Assembly (NCBI GenBank): GCA_019802505.1
Contig: JAFMOC010000102.1
Span: 303,501-367,500 of the forward strand
Source of the DNA: Corydoras sp. C115
Lineage: Eukaryota; Chordata; Actinopteri; Siluriformes; Callichthyidae
Reading direction: 5' to 3'
Length of the DNA: 64,000 bases
The position numbers and the translations under genes are program-made. The notes below the pieces were generated by a model that did not search any database, was not told the DNA's origin, and worked only from the letters and a program-made list of their open reading frames with translations. Positions 44,789 to 57,529 of this stretch are shown one piece after another. Every line of letters starts with the position of its first letter. Position 1 is the first letter of the stretch.

Positions 44789-45133
44789 ATTCATTCATTA
44801 TCTCCCGCTTTATCCTCTATTAGGGTCGCGGTGGGGTTCCCCATGCCCATCCAGGGGAGAACGTCTCGGGCGCTGGGCAGATAGACCCAGGACAGGGCGC
44901 CAATCCATCGCTGGGCGCACACTCACTCACACAGACACACTCTATATGGGGCAATTTTGAGAATTCAATTGACTTGATCCATGTTTTTGGACTGTGGGAG
45001 GAAACCGGAGAACCCGGAGGAAACCCACGCGGACACAGGGAGAACATGGAAACTCCATCCAGATGGGGATTCGAACCGGGATTCCCTACCACTGAGAGGC
45101 AAACGTGCTAACCACTAAGCCACCGTGCCGCCC
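44789..45133 (-). mobile_element. SINE-A, full length
   Basis: A minus-strand copy with the 13-base target duplication CCAACTTCACACA on both sides. Confidence 0.93.
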
Positions 45134-45241
45134 CAACTTCACACATATACAGTACAGTTAATTCTAACTATATTTCTGTATATGACACGACCAATGGTAC
45201 TGATTCTGACAATCTGCTTACAACCAAAATGTTGGTTATAC

Positions 45242-46097
45242 CATCCATCTTACGCTTTATCCTCTATTAGGGTCATGGGGGGGTTCCCCATGCCCATCCA
45301 GGGGAGAACGTTTCGGGCGCTGGGCAGATACACCCAGGACAGGGAGGCAATCAATCACTGGACACACTCACTCACACAAACACACTCTATATGAGGCAAT
45401 TTAGAGTATTCATTCATTATCTTCTGCTTAATCCTTTACTAGGTTCGCGGGGGGGGGGTTCCCCATGCCCATCCAGGGAAGAACGTTTCGGGCGCTGGGT
45501 AGATACACCCAGGACAGGATGCCAATCTATCGCTGGGCACACAGACATGCACAAACACACATTATATGGGGCAATTTAGAGTATTCTTTCATTATCTTCC
45601 GCTTTATCCTCTACTAGGGTCGCGGTGGGGGATTTCCCCAGGCTCATCCAGGGAGGAACGTTTTGGGCGCTGGGTGAATACACCCAGGACAGGAAACACT
45701 ACTCTAAATTGCCGCATATAGAGTGTGTTTGTGTGAGTGATTCATCTATTATCTTCTGCTTAATCCTAGGGTCGTGGGGGGGGGGGCGTTCCCCAGTGCC
45801 CATCCAGGGGAGAAAGTTTCGGGCGCTCGGCAGATACACCCAGGACAGGACGCCAATCTATCACTGGACACACACTCACTCACACAGACACCCACACAGA
45901 CACACTCTATATGGGGCAATTTGGAGAACACAATTGACTTGATCCACGTTTTTGGATTGTGAGAGGAAACCAGAGAACCTGGAGGAAACCCACGTGGACA
46001 CGGTGAGAACATGGAAACTCCACCCAGATTGGGATTCGAATCGGGAATCCCCAGCGCTGAGAGGAGAACATGCTAACAACTAAGCCACCGTACTGCT
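45242..46097 (-). repeat. Head-to-tail array of SINE-A 3' halves plus one full copy
   Basis: Units at about 45242-45410, 45411-45585 and 45586-45730 are 3' halves joined at GCAATTTAGAGTATTC, ending with a near-full copy at 45732-46097. The order and the junction are the same as in pfdn6 intron 3. Confidence 0.88.
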
Positions 46098-46104
46098 CAA
46101 AAAT

Positions 46105-46790
46105 GTATATCCATTTAGCTAAAAGACAGATCTTGGTGAAGTCAGACACTTAATGTCGTCCACCAATGGACGCTAGAGATTGACCCCCCCAAAAACAAGA
46201 GGGTCATCCTTATACTTTTAGTTCTTTAATGTATTTAAAGGGGCAATGTCTATAACAAACCTTACTTTCTCCCAATGTGTACCTTTGTATACCTGTAAAC
46301 GTATACCCATTTAGCTAAAAGACAGATCTTGGTGAAGTCAGACACTTAATGTCGTCCACCAATGGACGCTAGAGATTGACCCCCCCAAAAACAAGAGGGT
46401 CATCCTTATACTTTTAGTTCTTTAATGTATTTAAAGGGGCAATGTCTATAACAAACCTTACTTTCTCCCAATATGTACCTTTGTATACCTCTAAACGTAT
46501 ACCCATTTAGCCAAAAGACAGATCTTGGTGAAGTCAGATACTAAATGTTGTCCAGCAATGGACGCTAGAGATTGACCCCCCCAAAAACAAGAGGGTCATC
46601 CTTATACTTTTAGTTCTTTAATGTATTTAAAGGGGCAATGTCTATAACAAACCTTACTTTCTACCAATGTGTACCTTTGTATATATGCATATGTCGTCCA
46701 CCAATGGATGCTGGATATTTACCAAGAGGGTTATCCTGATACTTTTAGTGATTTAATGTATTTAATGGGTTTTACTGAATGTTGCTGTGG
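46105..46790 (+). repeat. 196-bp tandem repeat, three copies plus a degenerate fourth
   Basis: Copies start at 46105, 46301 and 46497 (exactly 196 apart), marked by CCATTTAGCTAAAAGACAGA and GACCCCCCCAAAAACAAGAG. A fourth, shortened and diverged unit follows from about 46687. Confidence 0.95.
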
Positions 46791-47000
46791 GTAAATATAG
46801 GTGAAGTTTTGATCATAAAACGCTCTAATAGCTGCTCATGGACGCAAAGTGGTGGTTCAAAGTATAAACCAATCAAAGGCCTTCTCCCTGTCCAGTAACC
46901 CATAGTTAATAGACACTCTATCTGCCACTAGCCCTTTATAGTCAAAACAAAGATTACTTAACAATAGCTTTGGACGGCCGACGTTTTGGCCGCTCCGTCC

Positions 47001-48612
47001 TCTGATAGCCTACTCGGCTAGTTTTCTATATCAACATTCGCAGTCTGTTGTTATGTAGCTTTTCATTTTGCGGGTAAACAGACATCAACATAACGTTCCA
47101 GGAAGAAAATTGAAAAAGCACTTTCATATGTCTGTCCTATGAAGGTTTGGTAACATTGAAGGTTTGGTAACTTAAATCCGGTATTCATAATGCATTATTA
47201 CCCCATTTATTAAGCTTATTCATATAAAGTATTCATATTACTTGTCATAAGCCTTTGTTAATGTCCATTTACGTACATAACCACACTCATCAAGTGTTAT
47301 AAGAACATGCCATGAGGCTTTATAAAACAAAATGGCATAATGCATTATAAATTATAGATTTTAATGCATTATGAGTGCATTTATAAAGCTCAAAAAGGAT
47401 TTGTAATGCTTTATAACATTTTGTCATGTACATAGGTGGTTATAATCATAGCCATAAATTTTTATAACAATATGACATAAGGCTTTATAATACAGACTTT
47501 TTCCAACTTTTGATTCTTTGGATGTTTAGACATTTTTATTTAAAGCAAGATGATTAAACTTTACTTAAAGTCTGTAAAGAGTGTTTATGAGCTTTTATAA
47601 GGCATTATGTACTACGTTGTTATAAAAACTTATGTTAAATTGTTATAACAATTTATGACTATGATTATAATCTATATACATTAACCACTGCTTATGACAA
47701 ATGTTATAAAGCGTTAGGAATCCTTTATAAAGCTTTATAAGCTGCACTTATAATACATTATGAATACCGGATTCATAGAAAGCGTTATAGTTAAAAAATA
47801 TGATTTACTTAAAGCCTCTGATAGCCTACTCGGCTAGTTTTCTATATCAACATTCGCAGTCTGTTGTTATGTAGCTTTTCATTTTGCGGGTAAACAGACA
47901 TCAACATAACGTTCCAGGAAGAAAATTGAAAAAGCACTTTCATATGTCTGTCCTATGAAGGTTTGGTAACATTGAAGGTTTGGTAACTTAAATCCGGTAT
48001 TCATAATGCATTATTACCCCATTTATTAAGCTTATTCATATAAAGTATTCATATTACTTGTCATAAGCCTTTGTTAATGTCCATTTACGTACATAACCAC
48101 ACTCATCAAGTGTTATAAGAACATGCCATGAGGCTTTATAAAACAAAATGGCATAATGCATTATAAATGATAGATTTTAACGCATTATAAGTGCATTTAT
48201 AAAGCTCAAAAAGGATTTGTAATGCTTTATAACATTTTGTCATGTACATAGGTGTTTATAATCAAAGTCATAAATTGTTATAACAATATGACATAAGGCT
48301 TTATAATACAGACTTATTCCAACTTTTGATTCTTTGGATGTTTAGACATTTTTATTTAAAACAAGATGATTAAACTTTACTTAAAGTCTGTAAAGAGTGT
48401 TTATGAGCTTTTATAAGGCATTATGTACTACGTTGTTATAAAAACTTATGTTAAATTGTTATAACAATTTATGACTATGATTATAATCTATGTACATTAA
48501 CCACTGCTTATAACAAATGTTATAAAGTGTTAGGAATCCTTTATAATGCTTTGTAAGCTGCACTTATAATACATTATGAATACCGGATCCATAGAAAGCG
48601 TTCCGATTAAAA
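47001..48612 (+). repeat. 816-bp direct duplication
   Basis: The copies start with TCTGATAGCCTACTCGGCTA at 47001 and 47817 and are almost identical for about 790 bases. Each carries about 150 bases of unrelated DNA and then a complete fold-back unit. Confidence 0.95.
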
Positions 48613-49530
48613 TATATGATATATGATGCATTATGTCACTTTTTGTTATAAAGCCTTATGTCAAATTGTTATAACAATTTATGATTATGTTTTGTCATAA
48701 CAAAGGCTTATGACAAATGTTATATAATGTCATGAATACTATATAAAGCTTTATAAATGCACTTATAATGCATTATGAATACCGGATTCATAGAAAGCGT
48801 TACAGTTAAAAAATATGATGTATGATGCATTATGTGGCACGGTGGCTTAGTGGTTAGCACATTCGCCTCTCAGTGCTAGGGATTCCCGGTTCGACTCCCC
48901 ATCTGGGTGGAGTTTCCATGTTCTCCCCATGTCTGCGTAGGTTTTCTCCGGGTTCTCCGGTTTCCTCCCACAGTCCAAAAACATGGATCAAGTCAATTGA
49001 ATTCTCCAAATTGCCCCATATAGAGTGTGTCTGTGTGAGTGAGTGTGTGCCCGGCGATGGATTGGCGCCCTGTCCTGGGTGTATCTGCCCAGCGCCCGAA
49101 ACGTTCTCCCCTGGATGGGCATGGGGAACCCCCCCCCCCGTGACCCTAATAGAGAATAAAGCAGGAGATAATGAATGAATGAATGATGCATTATGTCACT
49201 TTTTGTTATAAAGCCTTATGTTAATTTGTTATAACAATTTATGACTATGTTTTGTCACAATAAAGGCTTATGTCAAATGTCATAACGCATTAAGAATCCT
49301 TTATTAAGCTTTATAAATGCACTTCTAATGCATTATGAATACCGGATTCAAAGAAAGTGTTACAGTTAAAAAAATATGATTTCCTTAATGCCTTATGTCA
49401 AATTGTTATAACAATTTATGACTATGTTTTGTCATAACAAAGGCTTATGACAAATGTTATATAATGTTATGAATACTTTATAAATGCACTTCTAATGCAT
49501 TATGAATACCGGATTCATAGAAAGCTTTAC
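47150..49530. repeat. TTATAA-rich fold-back repeat, cluster 1
   Basis: A unit starts with AATCCGGTATTCATAATGCA and ends with the complement (TGAATACCGGATTCATAGAA), so its ends are inverted repeats, and short palindromes such as TTGTTATAACAA and AATGCATT fill it. Complete units end near 47795 and 48610. After that only right-half units follow, ending near 48808, 49372 and 49530, each about 190 bases. A SINE-A (48836-49186) is inserted in one. No ORF is present. Confidence 0.85.
48836..49186 (+). mobile_element. SINE-A, full length, with target duplication
   Basis: A plus-strand copy flanked by ATGATGCATTATGT on both sides, inserted in the fold-back array. Confidence 0.93.
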
Positions 49531-50000
49531 CAGCTTTTTTAGCATGTCTCTTTATAGACTCCTTATAGCCTCCGCCTCTAGACCGAGGTGGGCTCTACAT
49601 GTTTTCGTGTCATGCCCCGCGGTCGAGTGCTAGACGAGCTGTTTCTCTCTGGTGCGTCGACTCGGGGATTTTCGCTGTCTCATCTGACCCGGCTCCCTCT
49701 GCCATGGGTGGGCTGTGACCCAGTTAGCCTGCAGCCATATCGGCCTGAAAACCTCGGCATCGCACCCTTGTAATCCTTCAGTATGCACTTCAGCTCAATC
49801 AAGAGGTTACAGCCGTTCCCGACCCTCACCCCCCCGGTCCTTTTGTGAAATCAGGAAGAACTTAACATGTCAAAGGTTGATGCAAGCAAAACTAACGGCG
49901 GTTAAAAATAGCCGGATATTTCTCTAATGGCTAAAAATCCGAGAAAAAAAGGGTTTATGGGTAAATTCACAAGTGCCATTGTGTGAAGCATATGAAAAAG
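49531..50000. other. GC-richer unique island between repeat arrays
   Basis: About 470 bases with CGAGTGCTAGACGAGCTGTT and CATGCCCCGCGGTCGAG. Short ORFs (61 and 70 codons) have no known domain. The repeats on either side point toward it with opposite orientation. Confidence 0.4.
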
Positions 50001-51252
50001 TGGGAACACTACATCAATCTGGTATTAATAATGCATTATTAACACATTTATAAAGCTTTATGGCATTTTCATAAGGCTTTCCAACATTGGTCAAAGCTTT
50101 ATTCCACAAAGTGACATAATGCATTATAATATAAACTTTGGATTCTTTGGATTTTTTGGTAACACTTTCTATGAATCCGGTATTCATAATGCATTATAAG
50201 TGGTTATAAAGCTTTATAAAGTATTCAAAGCATTTTCTAACATTTGTCATAAGCGTTTGTCAAGACACATAGATGTTCATAATCATAGTCATAAGGTGTT
50301 ATAACAACTTGACATAAGGATTTATAGCACAAAGTGACATAATGCATTATAATATAAACTTTGGTTTCTTTGGATTTTTCAAGAACACTTTCTATGAATC
50401 CGGTCTTCATAAGGCATTATATGTGGTGAAAAAGGTTTATAAAGTATATATATGACACTTTATAACATTTGTCATATGCATTTGTTAATATACATATATC
50501 TTCATAATCATAGTTGTAAGGTGTTATAATAACTTGACATAATGCTTTATACCTCAAAATTACATAATGCATTATAATATAAACTTTTATATTAAACTTT
50601 AAAATTATAATATAAAGATTCTTTGGATTTTTCGGTAACACGTTCGATGAATCCAGTCTTCATAAGGCATTATAAGTGCAGTTATAAAGCTTTATAAAGT
50701 ATTCATGATGATTTATAACATTTGTCATAAGCATTTGCAAATATAAATACTGTAGATCTTCATAATCATAGTCATAAGGTTTAACAACTTGCCATGGCTT
50801 TATAACAAGACTTTATAATACAAAATTACATAATGCATTATAATATAAACTTTGGATTCTTTGGATGTTTCGGTAACACTTTCTATGAATCCGGTCTTCA
50901 TAAGGCATTATAAGTGGTTATAAAGCTTTATAAAGTATATAAATGACACTTTATAACATTTGTCATAAGTGTTGTTATACATAGATGTTCATAATCATAG
51001 TCACAAGGTGTTATAACAACTTGACATAATGCTTTATACCACAAAGTGACATAATGCATTATAATATAAACTTTGGTTCTTTGGATTTTCTGGTAACACT
51101 TTCTATGAATCCGGTCTTTATAATGCATTATAAACATTTGTAACATTTGTCATAAGCATTTGCAAATATACATAGATCTTCATAATCATAGTCACAAGGT
51201 GTTATAACAACTTACCATAAGGCTTTATACCACAGAGTTACATAATGCATTA
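50001..51252. repeat. TTATAA-rich fold-back repeat, cluster 2 (left-half units)
   Basis: Units begin with AACACTTTCTATGAATCCGG near 50161, 50384, 50637, 50875 and 51095 (periods 220-253), after a diverged first unit near 50003. All have the left-end orientation, opposite to the end of cluster 1. No matching right end is found before the SINE at 51253. Confidence 0.87.
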
Positions 51253-52008
51253 TAAACACACTCTACACGGGGCAATTTAGAGCATTCAATTTACCTTGAG
51301 GGGCAGCACGGTGGTTTAGTGGTAAGCATGTTCTTCTCTCAGCGCTAGGGATTCCAGGTTCAAATCCCAATCTGGGTGGAGTTTCCGTGTTCTCCCCGTG
51401 TCCACGTGGGTTTCCTCTGGGTTCTCCGGTCAAAAAACATGAATTCAAGGTAAATTAACCACTCCAGATTGCCACATATTGCGAGACCTTGTGTCTGAGT
51501 GAGTGAGTGTGTGTCCAGTGATAGATTGGCATCCTGTCCTTGGTGTATCTGCCCAGCGCCCGAACGTTCTCCCCTGGATGGGCACGGGGAACCCCCCCCA
51601 CGACCCTAATAGAGGATAAAGCGGAAGATATATTATCATAGGATGGAAGTATTGTCATAGGTGGCTTAGTTGTTTGCACGTTCTCCTCTCAGCGCTGGGG
51701 ATTCCAGGTTCTAATCACAATCTGGGTAGAATTTCCATGTTCTCCCCGTGTCCGTGTGGGTTTCCTCTGGGTTCTCTGGTTTACTCCCACAGTCCAAAAA
51801 CATGGATGAAGGTCAATCGAATTCTCCAAATTGCCCCATATAGAGTGTGTGTGTGTGAGTGAGTGTGTGTCCAGTGATAGATTGGCGTCCGGTCCTGGGT
51901 GTATCTGCCCAGCGCCCGGAACGTTCTTCCCTGGATGGGCATGGGAAACCCCCCCCCCCCCCCCGTGACCCTAATAGAGGATAAAGCGGAGGATAATGGA
52001 TGGATGTG
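51253..52008 (+). mobile_element. Two SINE-A copies in tandem
   Basis: A minus-strand stub (51253-51300) and plus-strand copies at 51301-51630 and 51660-52008. The first has lost about 20 bases of the TTTCCTCCCACAG block. Confidence 0.88.
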
Positions 52009-52009
52009 A

Positions 52010-52480
52010 TGCAATGTCCTCATCGTATTATCGCTGTTTGATCACTAAAAAGTGAAAAATGCCTGAAATCAATTTCCTGGGTGGTCTGGGGGGGAAAACA
52101 CATCCCTGCAGTCAAGGTTTTGATTAAATAGTTTAAATACAGAGTTTGGGTGTCATTGGGAAATGATTGATTGGCAGAACCTTCACTGGGGCTGGAACTC
52201 TGAAGCTTCAGGCCTTTTCTGAAAACGCTCTAATGTCTGCTGGATTTGTAATCTTTCCCCTTTTGATGTAAGACACAAGAACATTTCGCTAAAATGTCTG
52301 TCTGTCAGCCATAATAAAGTCTGTTTTGACATCTCGGGGGCAAGCAGGCAACATTAAAGGGTGAACGGATCGTTGCTTTCAGCGCTGTTGGGAAAAATGG
52401 TTTTGGAAAATACCCTCAATATGATTAAATACATATAGAGAGCAGAACATGTGGTTCTAAGATCACGAGCATTGACATTG
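52010..52480. other. Low-repeat stretch, no gene recognised
   Basis: Balanced, insertion-free DNA with TAATGTCTGCTGGATTTG and AATGTCTGTCTGTCAGCC. No supported ORF. Confidence 0.35.
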
Positions 52481-52481
52481 T

Positions 52482-52838
52482 TCATTCATTCATCCATCAT
52501 CTTTTGCTTTATCCTCTATTAGTCTCGGGGGGGGGGGGGGTTCCCCATGCCCATCCAGGGGAGAACGTCTCGGTCGCTGGGCAGATACACCCAGGACAGG
52601 ACGCCAATCCATCGCTGGGCACACACTCACTCACACAGACACACTCTATATGGGGCAATTTGGAGAATTCAATTGACCTTAATCCATGTTTTTGGACTGT
52701 GGGAGGAAACCAGAGAACCCGGAGGAAACCCACATGGACACGGGGAGAACATGGAGGCTCCACCCTGATGGGGATTTGAACCGGGAATCCCTAGTGCTGA
52801 GAGGAGAACATGCCAACCACTAAGCCACCGTGCTGGCA
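52482..52838 (-). mobile_element. SINE-A, full length
   Basis: A minus-strand copy with target duplication GCATTGACATTGT on both sides. Confidence 0.93.
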
Positions 52839-52944
52839 TTGACATTGTGATGTAATAGATTGTAATTTAAAAAACGTTTAATAGAACGGCTTTCCATAAA
52901 GCTTTAGAGGATTTGTCATAGAATTTGTGCCGAGCGCACAAAAA

Positions 52945-53795
52945 GGCCTGGGGGGGGTTGTTCTCCATGCCCATCCAGGGGAGAATGTTTCGGGCGCTGG
53001 GCAGAAACACCCAGGACAGGACACCAGTCTATCACTGGACACACTCACTCACACACACATACTCTATATGGGGCAATTTGGAGAATGTTTTTGGACTGTG
53101 GGGGTAAACCGGAGAACCCGGAAGAAACCCACGTGAACACGGGGAGAACATGGAAACTCCACCCAGATTGACACAAACCTGTATCCCAAACGCTGAGAGG
53201 CGAACATGCCAATCACTTAAGCAAATATAAAAACAAAACTGTGATGACTACTAAGCCACCATGCTGCCCCAGGTGGGGAGGTTCCCCATGCCCATCCAGG
53301 GGAGAACGTCTCGGGCGCTGGGCAGATACACCCAGGACAGGACGTCAATCTATCACTGGACACGCCCTCACTCACACAGACACACTCTATATGGGGCAAT
53401 TTGGAGAATGTTTTTGGACTGTGGGAGGAAACCGGAGAACCCGGTGGAAATCCACGTGGACACGGGGAGAACATGGAAACTCCACCCAGATTGACACAAA
53501 CCTGTATCCCAAACGCTGAGAGGCGAACATGCCAATCACTTAAGCACCTGGGCAGATACACCCAGGACAGGACACCAATCTATCACTGGACACGCCCTCA
53601 CTCACACAGACACACTCTATATGGGGCAATTTGGAGAACTCAATTGACTTGATCCATGTTTTTGGACGGTGGGAGGAAACCGGAGAACCCGGAAGAAACT
53701 CACGCGGACATGGGGAGAACACCCAGATCGGGATCCGAACCGGGAATCCCTAGGGCTGAGAGGAGAACATGCCAAGCACTAAGCCACCATACTAG
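52945..53795 (-). repeat. Three SINE-A copies from tandem duplication
   Basis: Minus-strand copies at about 52945-53225, 53252-53545 and 53546-53795. The odd block ACCTGTATCCCAAACGCTGA ending in CCAATCACTTAAGCA is shared by the first two, about 322 bases apart, so they arose by duplication rather than separate insertion. Confidence 0.85.
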
Positions 53796-54424
53796 AAGCT
53801 ACTAAAAGTACTGAACAAATGAAATGTTGGGCAAGCGTTCTGCATACGTCGCAGTGTTCGCAGTGTTTTCAGAACCCACAATGCACTTATTTTACTTTGA
53901 AGAATAGCGTGACAGACTGTATCCTTTGTTCATCTTTGTTTTTTGGATAACGGATCACCGAGCATCATCAAGGGCCATTCAGACACAATGGCCGGACCAC
54001 CAGGAGCAGATCTTTATACAGAACTAAAGGCTTGGCGATATGGGTTCTGCTTCTTATGAAGATACTGAGGAACAGGCGGTCCTTGGCAGAGGCTGAGAGG
54101 CACGCCGGGTTCTAGTGGCACTTTGTTTCATGTAGATGGGGGAGATAGGACGCCACGATAAGCATCATAAAAGGAGCTGAGCCTCGTCAGGTTTGTGATA
54201 TTCCGTTTTTTTTTTTTTTTGGGTTCTCCCGCAGCACCACCATAGTCCTGACAGAAGCACCGAGCAGTTGGCAGGGAAAAGCTCGGCTTGACGAGTGGGT
54301 TCGAGCTGGTGACAGGACAGACAGGCTCTGCAGAAAGGAATCTGATGAGCTTGCACACTTCACTGCAAGCCAAGAGGAACCTAGACACTTTGAACATTGC
54401 GAAAATATGCTAGTGCGGATTGCG
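53796..54424. other. Repeat-poor stretch, no gene recognised
   Basis: About 630 bases including a T-run at 54207-54220. Minus ORFs of 63-89 codons overlap it, but they have no recognised domain and no splice support. Confidence 0.35.
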
Positions 54425-54426
54425 AG

Positions 54427-55915
54427 GCGGCGCGGTGGCTTAGTGGTTGGCATGTTCTCCTCTCAGCTCTGGGGCTTCAGGTGGGAATCCCAATCTGGGG
54501 GGAGTTTCCGTGTTCTCCCCGTGTCCACGTGGGTTTCCTCCGGGTTCTCCGGTTTCCTCCCACAGTCCAAAAACATGGATCAAGGTTAATTCATTTATTC
54601 ATTTATTACGTTCCTCTACTGGTGGGCAGATAGACCCAGGACAGGGCGCCAATCTATCACTGGACACACTCATTCACACAGACACACTCTATATGGGGCA
54701 ATTTAGAGCCTTCAATGTACCTTAAATGCATGTTTCTGGACTGTGGGAAGAAACCGGAGAACCCGGAGGAAACCCGCGCGGACACGGGGAGAACATGGAA
54801 ACTCCACCCAGATTGGGATTCGAACCTGGATCCGCAGTGCTAACAGGAGAACATGCTAACCACTAAGCCACCATGCCGCCCACTTTTGTTCATCCATTCA
54901 TTATCTTCTGCCTCTATTAGGGTCGCGGGGGGGTTCCCCATGCCCATCCAGGGGAGAACGTTTCAGGCGCTGGGCAGATACACCCAGGACTGGACGCCAG
55001 TCTATCACTGGACACACACTCACTCTCACAGACACACTGTAAATGGGGCAATTTGGAGAATTCAATTGACTTGATCCATGTTTTTGGACTGTGGGAGGAA
55101 ACCAGAGAACCCGGAGGAAACCCACGTGGACACGGGGAGAACATGGAAACTCCACCCAGATGGGGGTTCTCCCGTTTCCTCCCACAGTCCAAAAAACATG
55201 GACTCAAGGTAAATCGAATGCTCTAAATTGCCCCATATAGAGTGTGTCTGTGTGAGTGAGGGTGTGTCCAGTGATAGATTGGCGTCCTGTCCTGGGTGTA
55301 TCTGCCCAGTGCCCGAAATGTGCTCCCTTGGATGGGCATGGGGAACCCCCCCCCATCCCCGAGACTCTTGTAGAGGATTTAGCGGAAGATGAATGAATGA
55401 ATGTTAGGTAAAGTTTTAGCGGCACGGTGGCCTAGTGGTTAGCATGTTCTCCTCTCAGCGTTGGGGCTTCAGGTTGTAATCCCAATCTGGGGGGAGTTTC
55501 CATGTTCTCCCCGTGTCCACGTGGGTTTCCTCCGGGTTCTCCGGTTTCCTCCCACAGTCCAAAAACATGGATCAAGGTTAATTTATTAATTCATTTATTA
55601 CGTTCCTCTACTGGTGGGCAGAAACACCCAGGACAGTGTGATTCCCGGTTCGAATCCCAATCTGGGTGGAGTTTCCATGTTCTCCCCGTGTCCGCGTGGG
55701 TTTCCTCCGGGTTCTCCGGTTTCCTCCCACAGTCCAAAAACATGGCTCAAGGTCAAATGAATTCAAATGAATATAGAGTGTATGTGTGAGTGAGTGTGTG
55801 CCCAGTGTAGATTGGTGTCCTGTCCTGCGCCCAAAACGTTCTCCACTGGATGGGCGTAGAGAACGCCCCCTGCGAATTTAAAAGAGGATAAAGCTGAAGA
55901 TAATTGATGGATGGA
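54427..55915. repeat. SINE-A cluster with ~1-kb tandem duplication
   Basis: Two plus-strand SINEs share the rare variant GGGGCTTCAGGT and an unusual tail TTCATTTATTACGTTCCTCT, at 54427-54620 and 55420-55625 (about 993 apart). Between them are minus-strand copies (54621-54885 and 54890-55165) and a plus-strand 3' part (55165-55405). A plus-strand copy (55640-55915) follows. Confidence 0.85.
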
Positions 55916-56430
55916 TGGTAAAGTTTTTACCTTTAATTAACTAAACAACTAAATAATCTGTTATTTTCAGGGTTTCCTTTTGCATTTCTCTGTCTCAGCT
56001 GATGGAAATAAAACATATAAGTACAAATAACACTTCTAAACTTTAATTTCTTCTTAATCTTAATACTGCATGTGGAATTTCCCAGGCTGGTTATCATACG
56101 TAATCCTCGGTGGCAGAACATGGTTCAAATGCCTTCTAATGTTACCGTATGTAGTCGTCTGGTCCTTAGAAACACGCCAACCCTGTGTTATCAGCTCCAA
56201 ATGACAGTGGACGTCAACATCAAGCTTAAAAGGGCTATTTCCTCTTTACCTCATATGTTACCTATATGTACTGGGGGCATATTATAGCTGTCATCCGCCC
56301 CCTTTTGCTTCGGCCATGAAGGGTTCTTTTGTTCTAAGGGTAACTTAGACCCTGGAAAGCTCTCAGGTGCGCACAGCGTGCTGGTGAACGCAATAGTGAA
56401 TGCAATAGTGAACGCACATGAAAACATGGA
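55916..56430. other. Low-repeat stretch, no gene recognised
   Basis: AT-rich at first, then mixed. Short ORFs without known domains. Confidence 0.35.
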
Positions 56431-56439
56431 GTGATAGGA

Positions 56440-57525
56440 TTCATAAATGGATTATTAACACATTCATAAAGCTTCATTAAGTGTTCATAACACTTTGTTA
56501 ATGTCTATAGATTTACATAACCACACTCATAAAGTGTTATAAAAACATGCCATAAGGCGTTATAACACAAAGTGACATAATGCATTATTTGGACATTCAT
56601 AAAGCTTTGTAAAGTGCTAATAACACTTTATAATACTTTTCTTAAGCCTTTTTTAAAGTCCATAGACGTTCATAACCACACTCATAAAGTGTTACAAGAA
56701 CATGCCATAAGGCTTTATAACACAAAGTGACAATGCATTATTTGGACATTCATAAAGCTTTGTAAAGTGCTCATAACACTTTATGATACTTGTCATAAGC
56801 CTTTGTTAATGTCCATAGATGTACATAACCACACTCATAAAGTGTTATAAGAACATGCCATAAGGCTTTATAACACAAAGTGACATAATGCATTATTTGG
56901 GCATTCATAAAGCTTTGTAAAGTGCTCATAACACTTCATAATACTTGTCATAAGCCTTTGTTAATGTCCATAGATGTACATAACCACATATAACCTTATA
57001 ACATTTGATTTTAACAAGTGCTTTTCCTAAAAATGACTTGAAAGTGCTTATAACTGTTTATACAAGCTTATAAGCTCACCCAATAGGCATAACATGAAAT
57101 AATGCATTATTAACACATTCATAAAGCTTTATAAAGTGTCCATAATGCTTTGTAGTACTTGTCATAAGCCTTTGTTAATGTCCATAGATGTACATAACTG
57201 TTTATAAAACCTTATAAGCGTATGTGTTGTCATTAATTGCCTCTTTGAAAGAGACTGCATACATAGTGTGGTACATAATGACTTATAAACACTTATAAAA
57301 CATTCTTTACAGACTCAAGTATCAAGAATGTCTAAATATCATTATAATGCATTATGGCACATTGTGTTATAAAGCCTTATGTCAAATTGTTATAACACTT
57401 TATGACTATAATTATGCACATCTATGTACATTAATTCATGGCAAATGTTATAGAGGCTTATGAATACTTTATAAAGCTTTATAAATGCACTTATAATACA
57501 TTATGGAGACCGGATTCATATAACG
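56440..57525. repeat. TTATAA-rich fold-back repeat, cluster 3
   Basis: It begins in left-end orientation (GGATTCATAAATGG) and ends in right-end orientation (AGACCGGATTCATATAACG), so the whole 1.1 kb is one fold-back unit. Its left arm contains tandem units of about 155 bases (TGCATTATTTGG at about 56581, 56734 and 56889). Confidence 0.82.
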
Positions 57526-57529
57526 TGTT

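Noticed and set aside
49588..49927. Two short overlapping ORFs in the GC-rich island
   Set aside because: No domain, and expected by chance in GC-richer DNA.
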